Shown: positions 42,301 through 51,145 of the stretch, one piece after another
Position numbering within the stretch: position 1 is the stretch's first letter
Layout of the letters: each line of letters starts with the position of its first letter
Assembly (NCBI GenBank): GCA_963565915.1
Contig: OY751491.1
Coordinates: 2,046,001 to 2,110,000 of the forward strand
Source of the DNA: Entoloma clypeatum
Lineage: Eukaryota; Basidiomycota; Agaricomycetes; Agaricales; Entolomataceae
DNA: 64,000 bases
Reading direction: 5' to 3'
Translations under genes and position numbers: made by a program
Notes under the pieces: generated by a model
The model's input: only the letters and a program-made list of their open reading frames with translations
What the model was told of the DNA's origin: nothing
Databases searched by the model: none

Positions 42301-44102
42301 TTAGAGATATTAATTTCTCCACGCATTCCATCAACTTTGTAACCATGGTTAAGGAAGACGCCTAGGGACAGTAGACGTGTGTCCATATCCGGAATATAAA
42401 ATACCGGTCGTAGGAGATGAGTTTTAGTTTCCCCATTTAGGGTATGCCGTACTGGAACGGCCCCAACTCCGAGAATTTCCAGTTTCTTTCCCTTTGCAGC
42501 TGTTTGGACAAATCGCTTAGCCTTGAGAGGCCTGTAATATGCGAAGTCTTTGAACTCATGGGTAAAGTGTAATGAAGCGCCGGAATCTAAGATCCACTGA
42601 GCGCGTTCTTTCTCTTTGCAGTGTGTGCAGGACGCAAAATGCTTGGTATATTTTTTGTACAGATCATCGCTAAAGAGATCTATACTATCTGCATCGGTAC
42701 TGGCTAATATAAATTCAAACGTCTGTGCGTGTTTATTAGCATTTCCCATTTGGTCAAGTTTGAGAGAAGAATGTGACGAACCGTCAAGTTCGATCAGCCC
42801 ATCTTCGAATTGTTCCGGCCCCATCCGCTCGCTTTGATGGTCTATGTCCATCATTTTCAGAGATTCTTCTATCGACGGGGCTACGCGACGCTGTTTAGCC
42901 GGCCTTTCGTCGATGTCGGGAATGATGGTATCTAGGATACGCAGATTGGATCCTGAGGGGCGAGCACCAATGCCGCGTGCGAGTTTGCGGACATGGTCGT
43001 TCTTTTTCCACACGGACGGTTTTCCAGAAGGAAGCCCGGTGTACTGTGACGGAGGGGGGTTCATTCGCTGAAGGAGCGACTGCATCTTTTGAGAGTCTGG
43101 CTGGGCGGTACTCATAGTTTTTCCGCGCCCAGTGACGGTTGTGAAGGACGGTGTCGGAAGAGGAGGGAAGTGGATGGCGGGAGCAACGAACTCAACCGTT
43201 TCTTCCGCGTGGTCGGACGCGTTGTCCGCAGTGTTGGCGTTCTTCTTCTGATTGCGCCAGCGTCCTTTTCCCTTCTTCTTTTCAGAAGCGGTACTATGGT
43301 CAGTCGAGTTAGGCTGCTCGTCAGCGTCGTTCTGCGAGGTACTCGGCTTTTGCTGCTTTTCCCATTTGGGGTCCTGCCCCTTGCGCTTTGTCCCGGAGAT
43401 TTTCCGGGCCTGCTCGTTGGACGTACGAGTGGACCCAATAGAATACTTGCGCCGGTACTCTGATATGATGCTTTCGGCGACGGCCTTGTAGGTGAAATCG
43501 TCGGCGTCATAGACCTGGAAGAGGGCGGTGGAGAGTGACGACCAGGCGTCGGGAATTGCATTTGCCAGGATCATTGCCTGCATCAGATCGGGGACGTCAA
43601 AGTTCGAATCGGCGAGCCGAGCGAAAAGAGACCCCAGGCGCTCGATTTCAGGGACAGGGTCGCGTCCAGAGAGCTTGTAGGTGGCGGCGGCCTTGAAGTC
43701 GCCGAAGATGACGGCCGGGGATACCTTGGAGTAGGCATCCTTTAACGACTTCCAGGCGTCTTTCGAGGAAGTGGCGTCCTTGATGTGGCGTCTGATCGCC
43801 TCGGAGACTTTAAGGCGTATCGCCCCAAGAGCTATGTCATCGTCCCTGATCCAGGCTTTTTCTTCCTTGCGGAAGCCGGGCTGGTCGACCGTGGTGGCCA
43901 GCACAGGAGGAGCAGTAGCAGTGGCCCCAGGGGTGGAGACTGTGGTGGTGAAGTCGGCGATGACAGGGCGGGGGATGTCGCCAGAAACAAGGCGCCAGAC
44001 TCCTTGATGGAGGAGGTAAGACTTCATTTTCTCGGCCCAGCTCCGGTAGTCGATGCCGTCAAAGGCAGTGATCGTGTCGAGGGCAGAACGAGAGGTAGAC
44101 AT
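39375..44102 (-). CDS. C2 Gag-Pol polyprotein (Copia)
   Basis: 1575 residues in one frame. Gag: about 1-330, with WAEKMKSYLLHQGVWRLVSGD and a basic KKKGKGRWRNQKKN segment; no CCHC knuckle is seen. Protease: WILDSGASLHFT near 505. Integrase: zinc domain (WHKRLGHPND, CTGCLKGK, about 645-680) and core with LIHSDLKQ, WRVDGGGEF and GRAERINRT (D, D, E). RT: LLDVSSAFLYG, LYGLKQAALAWW, IYVDDSAFLG (about 1255). RNase H: FTDSDWASDENTRRS, LSSTEAEYMALSDC, YGDNNGSVF. All catalytic residues look present, so it may be functional. ATG at 44102 is the first in frame, 364 bp after the 5' LTR. Confidence 0.94.
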   Translation of the reverse strand: MSTSRSALDTITAFDGIDYRSWAEKMKSYLLHQGVWRLVSGDIPRPVIADFTTTVSTPGATATAPPVLATTVDQPGFRKEEKAWIRDDDIALGAIRLKVSEAIRRHIKDATSSKDAWKSLKDAYSKVSPAVIFGDFKAAATYKLSGRDPVPEIERLGSLFARLADSNFDVPDLMQAMILANAIPDAWSSLSTALFQVYDADDFTYKAVAESIISEYRRKYSIGSTRTSNEQARKISGTKRKGQDPKWEKQQKPSTSQNDADEQPNSTDHSTASEKKKGKGRWRNQKKNANTADNASDHAEETVEFVAPAIHFPPLPTPSFTTVTGRGKTMSTAQPDSQKMQSLLQRMNPPPSQYTGLPSGKPSVWKKNDHVRKLARGIGARPSGSNLRILDTIIPDIDERPAKQRRVAPSIEESLKMMDIDHQSERMGPEQFEDGLIELDGSSHSSLKLDQMGNANKHAQTFEFILASTDADSIDLFSDDLYKKYTKHFASCTHCKEKERAQWILDSGASLHFTHEFKDFAYYRPLKAKRFVQTAAKGKKLEILGVGAVPVRHTLNGETKTHLLRPVFYIPDMDTRLLSLGVFLNHGYKVDGMRGEINISKGLNKIQFSPHFIGQTIYWLDTEIRYDQIHAISSEITVETWHKRLGHPNDQALNKIPTSTKGVPKTLVREKSQESCTGCLKGKMPNQSYPNSVTRAVKPFDLIHSDLKQISTASYHKYKYFLTFLDDFSSHVWVVLLRKKSGAITALKQFLAMIQNQFAATPKKWRVDGGGEFNEYKDVLADHGILIDVTLPYQHQQNGRAERINRTLWEKSQALRFDACLPPMWWEFCLEHAAFLYNRTPMRRLEWKTPYSRVTNEIPDMSSVRVFGCQAYVYIPKEKRRNSLESRSRLMIYLGSKPGVKGYRFMDPETNTIFMGGKAIFDESKYPRCHIDPLPENHPEMENPEPADEFEDLIPGSNDDESHNETPQDSVPIEQDQPESDNDLPASEPDDEPRVPTPEPEQVPDRPIRERRVRKMPGSIYGEDTPASDLEKLDRRRRLGGQTAWMNDLLMEAISVKVGIVDMSHKDIYPLPNKEDWYAAERKELDMLKRRGVITELVPLPAGRKALRNKWVYNEKSDGRLKARLVAKGFSQVEGIDFDQIFSPVVRYETVRLILALTALEGWFMTLLDVSSAFLYGTLREVIYMRQPEGYIVKGKEHLVYQLFKALYGLKQAALAWWRELDSSMKKLGFVRLHSDAGVFIHKSTNGEIVIAVIYVDDSAFLGTNREYTLEKKKAFMTTWECRDLGHLVPDGEPKEFLSIQIRQRGKRIFIDQVPYLEKILARMGMSESNATHTPLPTGYKPMASEDEPNAELRSKYQSVIGSLLYLMIGTRPDICFAVIKMSQFSANPTRRHLEVARDICRYLKATKNYAIMYDGDSGKGIYAFTDSDWASDENTRRSTTGFFISLASGAITWVSSAQKTIALSSTEAEYMALSDCSRAATWLRSMLAELGMQIGSVPIYGDNNGSVFIASNPVTEKRSKHIDVRFHFVREKVSEGIITVEFIEGVNNPADLLTKNLGKILFSKFIPYFGLIKN

Positions 44103-44445
44103 TTTGAATGAATCTAAAAAGGGTTCTCAATCAGTGATGTGTTATGAATATGATTCGAGAAAACAATTGAATGATTCCTTATGACATATTCCCTTCAGGA
44201 ATAGCGGTCATGGGAAAACCCTTTTATATGTCAGAACCGTATAAGGTGCGATCAACGTTTCCACATGGAGTGTACTAGGTCAATCCCCTTTAGGGACGTT
44301 TCATGACAGGTACTTGTCGTAATGACGTTCCCAGGTTCATATGTGAAGAAGTATGACTCAGAACCTAGATCTTTCGATCGGTTCTTTGCCAACCAGGGTA
44401 GAGTGGGCAGGTACTCGCTGTTGCCAGCGTTTCCCAAGTCCCTCT

Positions 44446-44465
44446 GCTATCCGGGGCCCATAACC
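44446..44465 (-). promoter_or_regulatory. C2 PBS, half-tRNA(iMet) type
   Basis: Minus strand directly after the LTR reads GGTTATGGGCCCCGG. It is complementary to the anticodon stem-loop of initiator tRNA-Met (GGGCCCAUAACC), the priming mode known for Drosophila copia, rather than to a tRNA 3' end. Confidence 0.7.
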
Positions 44466-44776
44466 TGTTGAAGTTCCACCTGGGCGCTAGCCACAGGTGT
44501 ACTGAGCAACACGGCTACAGTGGAATTACTCTACGATACCGCTATAGTCACTTACATGGTTTGGAGGGGGGTAAGGCTGGTGAGAGCGGTTGAGGCTGGT
44601 GAGAGCGATGGAGCTGGTTAAGAGTCAAGAGACAACTTGTTGATATTGACAGTTTCCTGGTCTTATATACCGTACTACTGTTTGTACCAACCAAACAAGT
44701 ATGTAATGAAGATATGTAAAGGTCACGTGATGTAATCTAATCTAATCTAATCTACGTGATGGGAAAAGTTTCAACA
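44466..44776 (-). repeat. C2 5' LTR, 311 bp
   Basis: Appears identical to 38989-39299. Confidence 0.95.
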
Positions 44777-44904
44777 TATAAACCTCTTGTACTATAGTAG
44801 ATTCCTTAGATTTAGCAATCACTTTGCTCTTTGCCTTTCCACTTTCCTGCATACTCTGCCCGAACCTTGGAACGGTTTGTTAAGCATAACAAGTTGCTAA
44901 ATCT
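44777..44904 (+). promoter_or_regulatory. G3 5' LTR R-U5 and self-priming PBS
   Basis: After the TATAA duplication comes AGATTTAGCAA (44808-44818), R-U5 to AAGCATAACA (44891), two bases, then TTGCTAAATCT (44894-44904), the exact 11-nt complement. The insertion of C2 separates U3 from its start site, so this LTR should be silent. Confidence 0.78.
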
Positions 44905-45095
44905 CGTTAGGTTCGCCCAGAGCGAAGAGAGCAACTACCAGACGAGTCAAGACATCGCGCTTCTTTGAAGACTTCACCAGTAACCCATTCAGCACGCCAG
45001 AAGCCCGACAGGAGGAGCTAAGTCCTTGAGACAGTATCGATTTTACACTCATCCAGCAGTACATCGAATCGGAGATCTGTCGCATCCTACAGCAG

Positions 45096-46200
45096 GTGCT
45101 TGACGAAGAACTAGACAACGACGAGCATCGCCCCCACGGCGAGATAGCAGAGAGCATCCATCTTGCTCGACAACACCAGATCGTGTGTTACAACGCCCGA
45201 CAGAACGAACTCGAAAGTTTTCGCGTTCAAGAAGGACCTCAGACAGGTTGGATCACAGAGATCAGAGAGTTTATCGGTGTCCAGACAACCGTTATCAGAA
45301 AATTGATTAGGACACTCACATCGAGACGTCCCAGAGCCACATCATCACGTCTTACTCAAAGCAACAGATCTATGCCCACTTCACCACCGAAGAGCAACAG
45401 ATTGAGTACAACCGTTGGGCACGGAACAAGAGACTTGATCCCTTCGCACGACCAACAGACACACAGGAACAGAGATTCCTTAGAGATTTACAGAGGAAAT
45501 ACTCTGAACGTTTTGCCACCGATTCTGCCAACGAGTCCCCTGATGAATTTACTTTTGACTCTGCACAGTCAGATATCGAACAGATGCCTAGAACAGGGAC
45601 TCATTTTCAATCCTTACCTGTATCCCGAACCCCATCTTCATCCCAACAACCCGACCCCTCTTCTCCTCCGCAGACTCTAGACATGGCAGAAGCCCCGGCA
45701 GTACAAACAATGGATACATCCAAGATCATCAAGGATCCCAGGATGTTCAAGGACAGATACACCTTTGACGAGTGGTGGAAAGCCACCAAACTATACATCA
45801 GGTTCCAAAAGAGCCTCACAGATGATCAGAAGATTCTTGCGGTACTGTCCCATATGATGGAAGGGTCCGGCAGACACTGGGCCAGTAACAAGTTAGACAC
45901 TCTTGCTGTTGACAACGAGAACATCACCTGGCTAGGTTTTTCCGATGATATCGCCACATGATTCTCCATCGCCAACAAGTTGGTCGCTGCCAAAGCAAGA
46001 CTCGAAGTCCTGAAACAAGAGAAATGCACCGTTGATGAATTCTTGGATGAATTTGAAGAACTCTTGAAGCTGTCAAACCTTGGCGAAGAAACTGGGAAAT
46101 ACATCCTAGAGAAGAACATCAACCGCAGAATCTCTGAACAAGTGGCTAGTGATGGCAAGACGTACACCGATTACGCAAAGGAATCCAAAACAAGGGACGA
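45096..46200 (+). pseudogene. G3 gag (N-terminal and capsid part)
   Basis: Frames 45096-45680 (DEELDNDEHRPHGE), 45584-45961 (FDEWWKATKLYIRF) and 45980 on (LEVLKQEKCTVDEFLDEF). In-frame stops TAG at 45308-45310 and TGA at 45959-45961 are at the same places as in G1 and G2. A one-base deletion near 46183 changes frame; the zinc knuckles are lost in the following deletion. Confidence 0.85.
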
Positions 46201-48187
46201 CAGATGGAAGGACATGCACTGGTCCTTTGAAGGTCTCATATGGGCAATTACATCAGCACCAGTCTTGGCATTACCAAAACCAGAGGGACAGTTCAGGGTT
46301 GAAACCAATGCATCAGGCTATGCAATTGGAGCAGTACTCTCTCAGAAGCAAGACGACAAATGGCACCCCATCGTGTTCTTGTCGCGGACCATGTCCGCAG
46401 CTGAACAGAATTACGAGATATATGACAAGGAACTCCTGGCGGTCATGGAAGCATTGAAAGATTGGAGACACTATCTGCTCAAAGCCAGGGAATGTTTTGA
46501 GATCTTGACCGATCACAAGAACCTGGAATATTTCTGTTGTTCTCAGGACCTGAATCAACGACAGCGACGCTGGAAAATGAAGTTACAAGACTATGACTTT
46601 GAATTATGGCATGTGCCCGGAAAGACCAATGCGAAAGCAGACATCCTATTGCACTTACCCTGGTATGAAGCGGAACTCAAACCACAAGACAGTGACCAAA
46701 TGCTCAAGGAGGGACTATTCTTGAAATGGTTGGAATCAGAAGATGTGGTACAAATGGAGATGTTCACGGAGGAACAATTCTTTGAAGGAGGTGAAACATC
46801 TGATTCCGTCAAGATTGGAAATGTCACAACCATTGAAAACCCATGGATCACACGCATCAAGGCTTCGAACCGCATGGAGACAGAAGTAGCTCAGGGCCTA
46901 AAAAAGAATCCTCATTGGTATCAGCAGGAGAATGGGATCACCTATGCAGGAGAACGAGTCTATGTCCTGCCAGATCCACAGTTACGACAAGAATTGATGT
47001 TCGAGTCACACGACGCACCAGTGGCTGGACATCCAGGACAGTACCGAACACATGAACTCCTCACTCACACCTACTGGTGGCCTACCATCCTACATGACGT
47101 AAAGAAGTATGTGAAGGGTTGCGACACTTGTCAACGCAACAAGATCAACCGACAGAAGCGACATGCTCCACTACATCCCCATGCAGCACCAAGTCACCCA
47201 TGGGAAGACAGAGGAATTGACGTCGTGGGACTGATACCAGAATCTGATGGAAAAAATGCAATTCTAGTCATCACGGATAGACATTTGAAGATGCTTCACC
47301 TCATTCCGACAACCGTGGAATTATCAGCTGAAGGATTAGCCAAGATCTATTGGAATCAGATATGGAAGCTTCATGGGATCCCCAAGAAGATCATCAGCGA
47401 TAGGGGACCGCAGTTCGCCATGAAGTTCATGGAGATACTCTGCCGCATGCTAGGGATCAAGAGGAACCTGTCCACCGCATACCACCCACAGACCGATGGA
47501 CAGGCCGAGCAATCACATCAGGAAATGGAAGCATTCTTACGGAACTTTGTCAACCATCTACAGGATGATTGGGCTGAGTGGATCGCAATTGCAGAGTTCC
47601 AGTACAATGCAAAGAACATCAGACGACGAAGCACACCCCATTCTACCTCAACTATGGTTTACATCCTTGGAAGGGAGAACTTGTGTTAGAAGATACCAAT
47701 CCGGTGGCCAACGACTTCTTGAAAAAACTCAAACAGGCACGAGAAGAAGCCAATGCAGTGCTGAAACAAGCACAGGATCAGATGAAGAAGACAGTTGACA
47801 CACGGCGAAGTCCGTCTCGGAACTACCGCATTGGTGTGGTTGGAAGGGACTAACATCAGGACTAACCGCCCCTCGAAAAAACTCGATGCACTCCGACATG
47901 GACCATTCAAGGTCCTAGAGAAGAAAGAGGCTAGCGCATACCTTCTTGATCTTCTGAAGACTTGGAAAATGATTCACCCTGTGTTCAACAAGACCCTGTT
48001 GTCACCATACAAAACTCCAAAGTATGCCATCCAGAAGAAGAAACCAGCCCCTGATCCGATCATTGTCGAAGGACAAGAAGAATACCATGTGTCCACAATT
48101 CTAGACTCTCAAAAGTTCCGTGGAAAGATCCAGTACCTCGTCCAGTGGGAAGGATATGGCCCAGAAGAGAACACATGGGAACCTTGA
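46200..48187 (+). pseudogene. G3 pol remnant: RNase H, integrase, chromodomain
   Basis: An internal deletion joins gag (GGACATGCACTGGT) to RNase H (TTTGAAGGTCTCATATGG), removing protease and RT. The gag frameshift and the deletion together give one 569-codon open frame (45980-47689). RNase H: VETNASGYAIG (first D changed to N). Integrase: HPGQYRTHELL, CDTCQRN, SDRGPQFAMKF, DGQAEQ. The same one-base (near 47609) and 8-base (near 47836) deletions as in G2 follow. Chromodomain frame 47795-48187: [23 protein letters not shown]. Confidence 0.88.
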
Positions 48188-48389
48188 GCCAATGTTCAGA
48201 ACGCTCAAGATCTGATCCAGGATTTCCATCGGCAGAACCCGTCTCATCCACGATAAAAGACAAGTTCTCAAAACCCATGACAGTATCGACCTCACCAGTC
48301 AACCACACACCGAGTTCCCCGCTCTAGTCTTTTCCCTGCCCAATATAGCCTCCCCATTTTTCTTCTATCTCTCAACCCTCCTCGCCACC

Positions 48390-48761
48390 ATGTCTAACAC
48401 CACCACTACCTCCACCTCCACCACTGACATCAACCCCGCCATCGCCGCCCTTATGAACGAAGTGCTCTCCATGAGAGACCAAATCCATGCCCTCGAAACT
48501 TCCCTTGCCGACCTCCTCCATTGCCAGATGCATATCCGCCTCCACTCGCTGTCCAATCTCCCTGTCGCCCCAACTCCCAAAGAGAAACAAATTCTCGGAA
48601 ATTACACCAGCACCCTTGTCATTGAAAATCGACATATTTGGCTAGCTATCAAAGGCCTCGAACTCACCGTTGCCATCAACAAGGAGTTGATATATCATTG
48701 GAGCCTCAAGGAGAGTCCGAACTGGTCCAATCCCAGCAACAACGAGGGATGGGGACAATGA
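48390..48761 (+). CDS. Extra ORF (123 aa) of G3
   Basis: Homologue of 22580-22951, same length and position, between the chromodomain stop (48187) and the PPT. Thr/Ser-rich start, helix IAALMNEVLSMRDQIHALETSL, end EGWGQ. Unlike gag and pol of the same copy it has no stop or frameshift. Function unknown. Confidence 0.72.
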   Translation: MSNTTTTSTSTTDINPAIAALMNEVLSMRDQIHALETSLADLLHCQMHIRLHSLSNLPVAPTPKEKQILGNYTSTLVIENRHIWLAIKGLELTVAINKELIYHWSLKESPNWSNPSNNEGWGQ

Positions 48762-48795
48762 CTCTGTGAGGACACAGAGCTTGGAGAGGGGAACA

Positions 48796-49196
48796 TGTTA
48801 TGGACTCTACGGTATGCGGACGACGTTATCATTTTTACTTATCGGCCTGACTCGGCGCCCTCTTACGAGCTTACTATGTCTAATGTCTACCTTCGCAACC
48901 TTCAATTCCCAGTCTGACTCATTACATTACTTCATCATCCCCTTTAGTATACTTCGCTCCCGCGCTGACTCGCTTTCCGCAGTCAGCTTACTCACTGTAC
49001 ATAGCCTTCCGCAGTCGCCTTACTCATGCGCACTACCTTCCGCAGTACTGACTCATCTGCTACCGCCTATAGTCAGTACCTATATAAACCCCTTGTACTG
49101 TAGTAGATTCCTTAGATTTAGCAATCACATTGCTCTTCACCTTTCCACTTCCTGCATACTCTGCCCAAACCTTGGAATGGTTTGTTAAGCATAACA
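48796..49196 (+). repeat. G3 3' LTR (type B), 401 bp
   Basis: TGTTATGG to GCATAACA, preceded by the purine tract GGAGAGGGGAACA (48783-48795). Confidence 0.92.
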
Positions 49197-49355
49197 CATC
49201 GAAGCGGCTGTCAGGGAGGTTGGCTGTATCCAGTCCCCGGATACAAGCATCCAGGTTCCTTCAAACTGTAAAAACCCTGTCATCTTATCACTCCACTCCT
49301 TCCTGTTAGAGCCAGTCATCTTGACAACAGCGGATTTGTAATCAAAAGAAGACAT
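49197..49355 (-). pseudogene. Copia relic C1, gag N-terminus
   Basis: ATG at 49355; MSSFDYKSAVVKMTG, REWSDKMTGFLQFEG and WMLVSGDW are the typical start of Copia gag (C2 has RSWAEKMKSYLLHQG and WRLVSGD). It is interrupted at 49197 by G3 and continues at 38697. Confidence 0.83.
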
Positions 49356-50106
49356 GATTTTATGTGAAGGGTGAGAGCGCAAAAGACTGGAAATAGAATG
49401 TGTCAGTCACATGTCAAATCACTGGATCTTAGATGAAACAGGGACACAGCAACATGTGTTTTACTCCATTAGGGTCCATCAGACCCCTATTCCATGTTTA
49501 ACATTGTACACAGAGTTAACTGGTAGACACATGTATGGAGGCGGATGGGCATCGCGATCATTGAGCTATTATCGCCCAGATCTGCTAGCTCATCACACGA
49601 CACAATGATGTGGGATTAAACATCCACATAATCATTGATGTTGTATGTACAGATCGAGGTGCACTTGATCTATTGCGTTCGCGATGTAGCGGCATCGAGT
49701 CTACTAAGACTGCCAGCGACAAGCGCAATGGCGAGTCTCAGGGCTCATAACCTGTTCAAACAGCATACAATCACATCCACGCTGGAGGTAATCACAGCGG
49801 ATGTGTTGTCTTGCAGTCCTAGTATACCCTATGCTACGTGCTACAAATCATGTATCTATGATAGAGGGGGAACCTTACTACTAACCTTGTGAGGTGTTTG
49901 CAAGATGGGGGTTACTCAGTAAGAGCGTTATATTGTGTGGCGTCCAGACCACGGGCGGCGAGTGCGCGTCGAGAGAAGCAAGAGAGCGCGAACACGAGAG
50001 AGACGAGAGGGACCCAAATGATGATTCCATACTACATACTACATCCTTTTTATACTACTTCGTCATGGCTGACCATAGACCCAATATAACCAAAACCTAC
50101 TAAGAA
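49356..50106. other. No gene recognised
   Basis: No frame with recognisable motifs, no repeat boundary found. Possibly includes the upstream region of the 50107 gene (CTTTTTATACTACTTCG near 50048-50064 resembles a TATA box). Confidence 0.4.
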
Positions 50107-51132
50107 TGGAATCCAAGAAACTATATGTAACCCCATCACCAAAACCTGGAAAAGCTGACAAACCGTTCTATTTCTCAGGACTTGTACCAATCTTGTATTG
50201 GAAGGATATTTGGGTGTGATCGGTTGTGATCTCGCACCAAGATTGTATGAGATTGTCGGTGTGTCATCATCTTGGATGGCATCGTCAACCTTCAACAATC
50301 TCGTCTTTGGGTCAAATCTTATTCTCATCCCATTACAACCTGGCCTAGGATTGTCAATACGGGGTGAGATGGCCAAAACACTGTTTGTGTTTACTTCGCC
50401 AGTTGCCATTCCAGTCACTGACTATTCATCACATAACAACGACCCGTCCCACCCTCAACTTTTTGCACCCATCGCCATGAATTTGAAGTCTTCGCGGTCA
50501 CTGAGCCCTGCCATTCCTGGTTCTGACCCTCTCGAAGAGCCTTTGGATCCATCCCAAACACTGGTGGCAAGACCACCTCGCTGATCTCGTAGCGCTTGGA
50601 GGAAAGCCACGGAAATGGTCAGAAAGTATGTATTAACTGTCATTTAAACCTTTGCATGGCTATTCACAATTTGAACAGGCTCTATGCCAAAGGAGCAATT
50701 CTCGACTCACAGATGGATTCTCTTCAATGGCATGACCACAATTTCCTGGAACAAGACGACACAGTACAAACCCTGGTGTCCTTACCTCATGCCAGCAACA
50801 TCCAGACTGGTTCTCTCATTCACGAAACTCCTCTCGTGAACCACGGTGATCGTGGCCAGATAGCGACAATCAAGAATCAGATCGCCACCATGTTCGACAA
50901 CTACGCAACGACTCTCCTTCAAAATGATCAATTACGGATGGAGGCTAATGAAATGGAGGAGGAAATGGTCGAACTCAGGGCAGCAGTGGAAAGCGCTCAG
51001 ACAGAGGCAGAAGCAGCTTATGGCCAGATTGAGCTCCTCGCTGAGGAGCTCGATCAAGCCAGGCAACATATGGCTCATCTCAAAGATGTGATGGCGACAT
51101 TGGGAAAGAAACTTCGGGAGGAATCCATTTAG
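50107..51132 (+). CDS. Unrecognised gene with C-terminal coiled coil (frames uncertain)
   Basis: ATG at 50107 opens MESKKLYVTPSPKPGKADK and FYFSGLVPILYWKDIWV; the frame then changes to LAPRLYEIVGVSSSWM, FNNLVFGSNLILIPLQPGLGLSIRG and TLFVFTSPVAIPVTD (50198-50584). After a probable GT-AG intron (50626-50681) the last part (to 51132) is a long helix, METNEMEEEMVELRAAVESAQ-like with heptads, ending REESI. One frame change near 50217 and imperfect splice phase leave open a pseudogene or unrecognised introns. It is convergent with the Plavaka gene, the stops 13 bp apart. I do not recognise the family. Confidence 0.5.
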
Positions 51133-51145
51133 CATTTTTTGTTAA

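Larger units (their letters stand above)
38989..44776 (-). mobile_element. Intact Ty1/Copia element C2
   Basis: 5788 bp, two 311-bp LTRs between which I see no difference, a 5-bp duplication TATAA (38984-38988 and 44777-44781), and a single 1575-codon frame. This is the youngest and only apparently complete retrotransposon in the window. The duplication is the TATA box of the G3 LTR. Confidence 0.95.
38698..49196 (+). mobile_element. Ty3/Gypsy chromovirus G3, carrying Copia C2 in its 5' LTR
   Basis: Type B LTRs: 5' LTR 38698-38988 continued at 44777-44891, and 3' LTR 48796-49196, each 401 bp once C2 and its duplication are removed. Internal parts: PBS 44894-44904, gag, a deletion of more than 2 kb from gag into RNase H, integrase, chromodomain, 123-residue ORF, PPT. 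Left flank CAATC, right flank CATC-G, which fits a 5-bp duplication with one base lost; rejoining them restores C1 gag (LTAAS-IVLWMNG). Non-autonomous. Confidence 0.9.
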
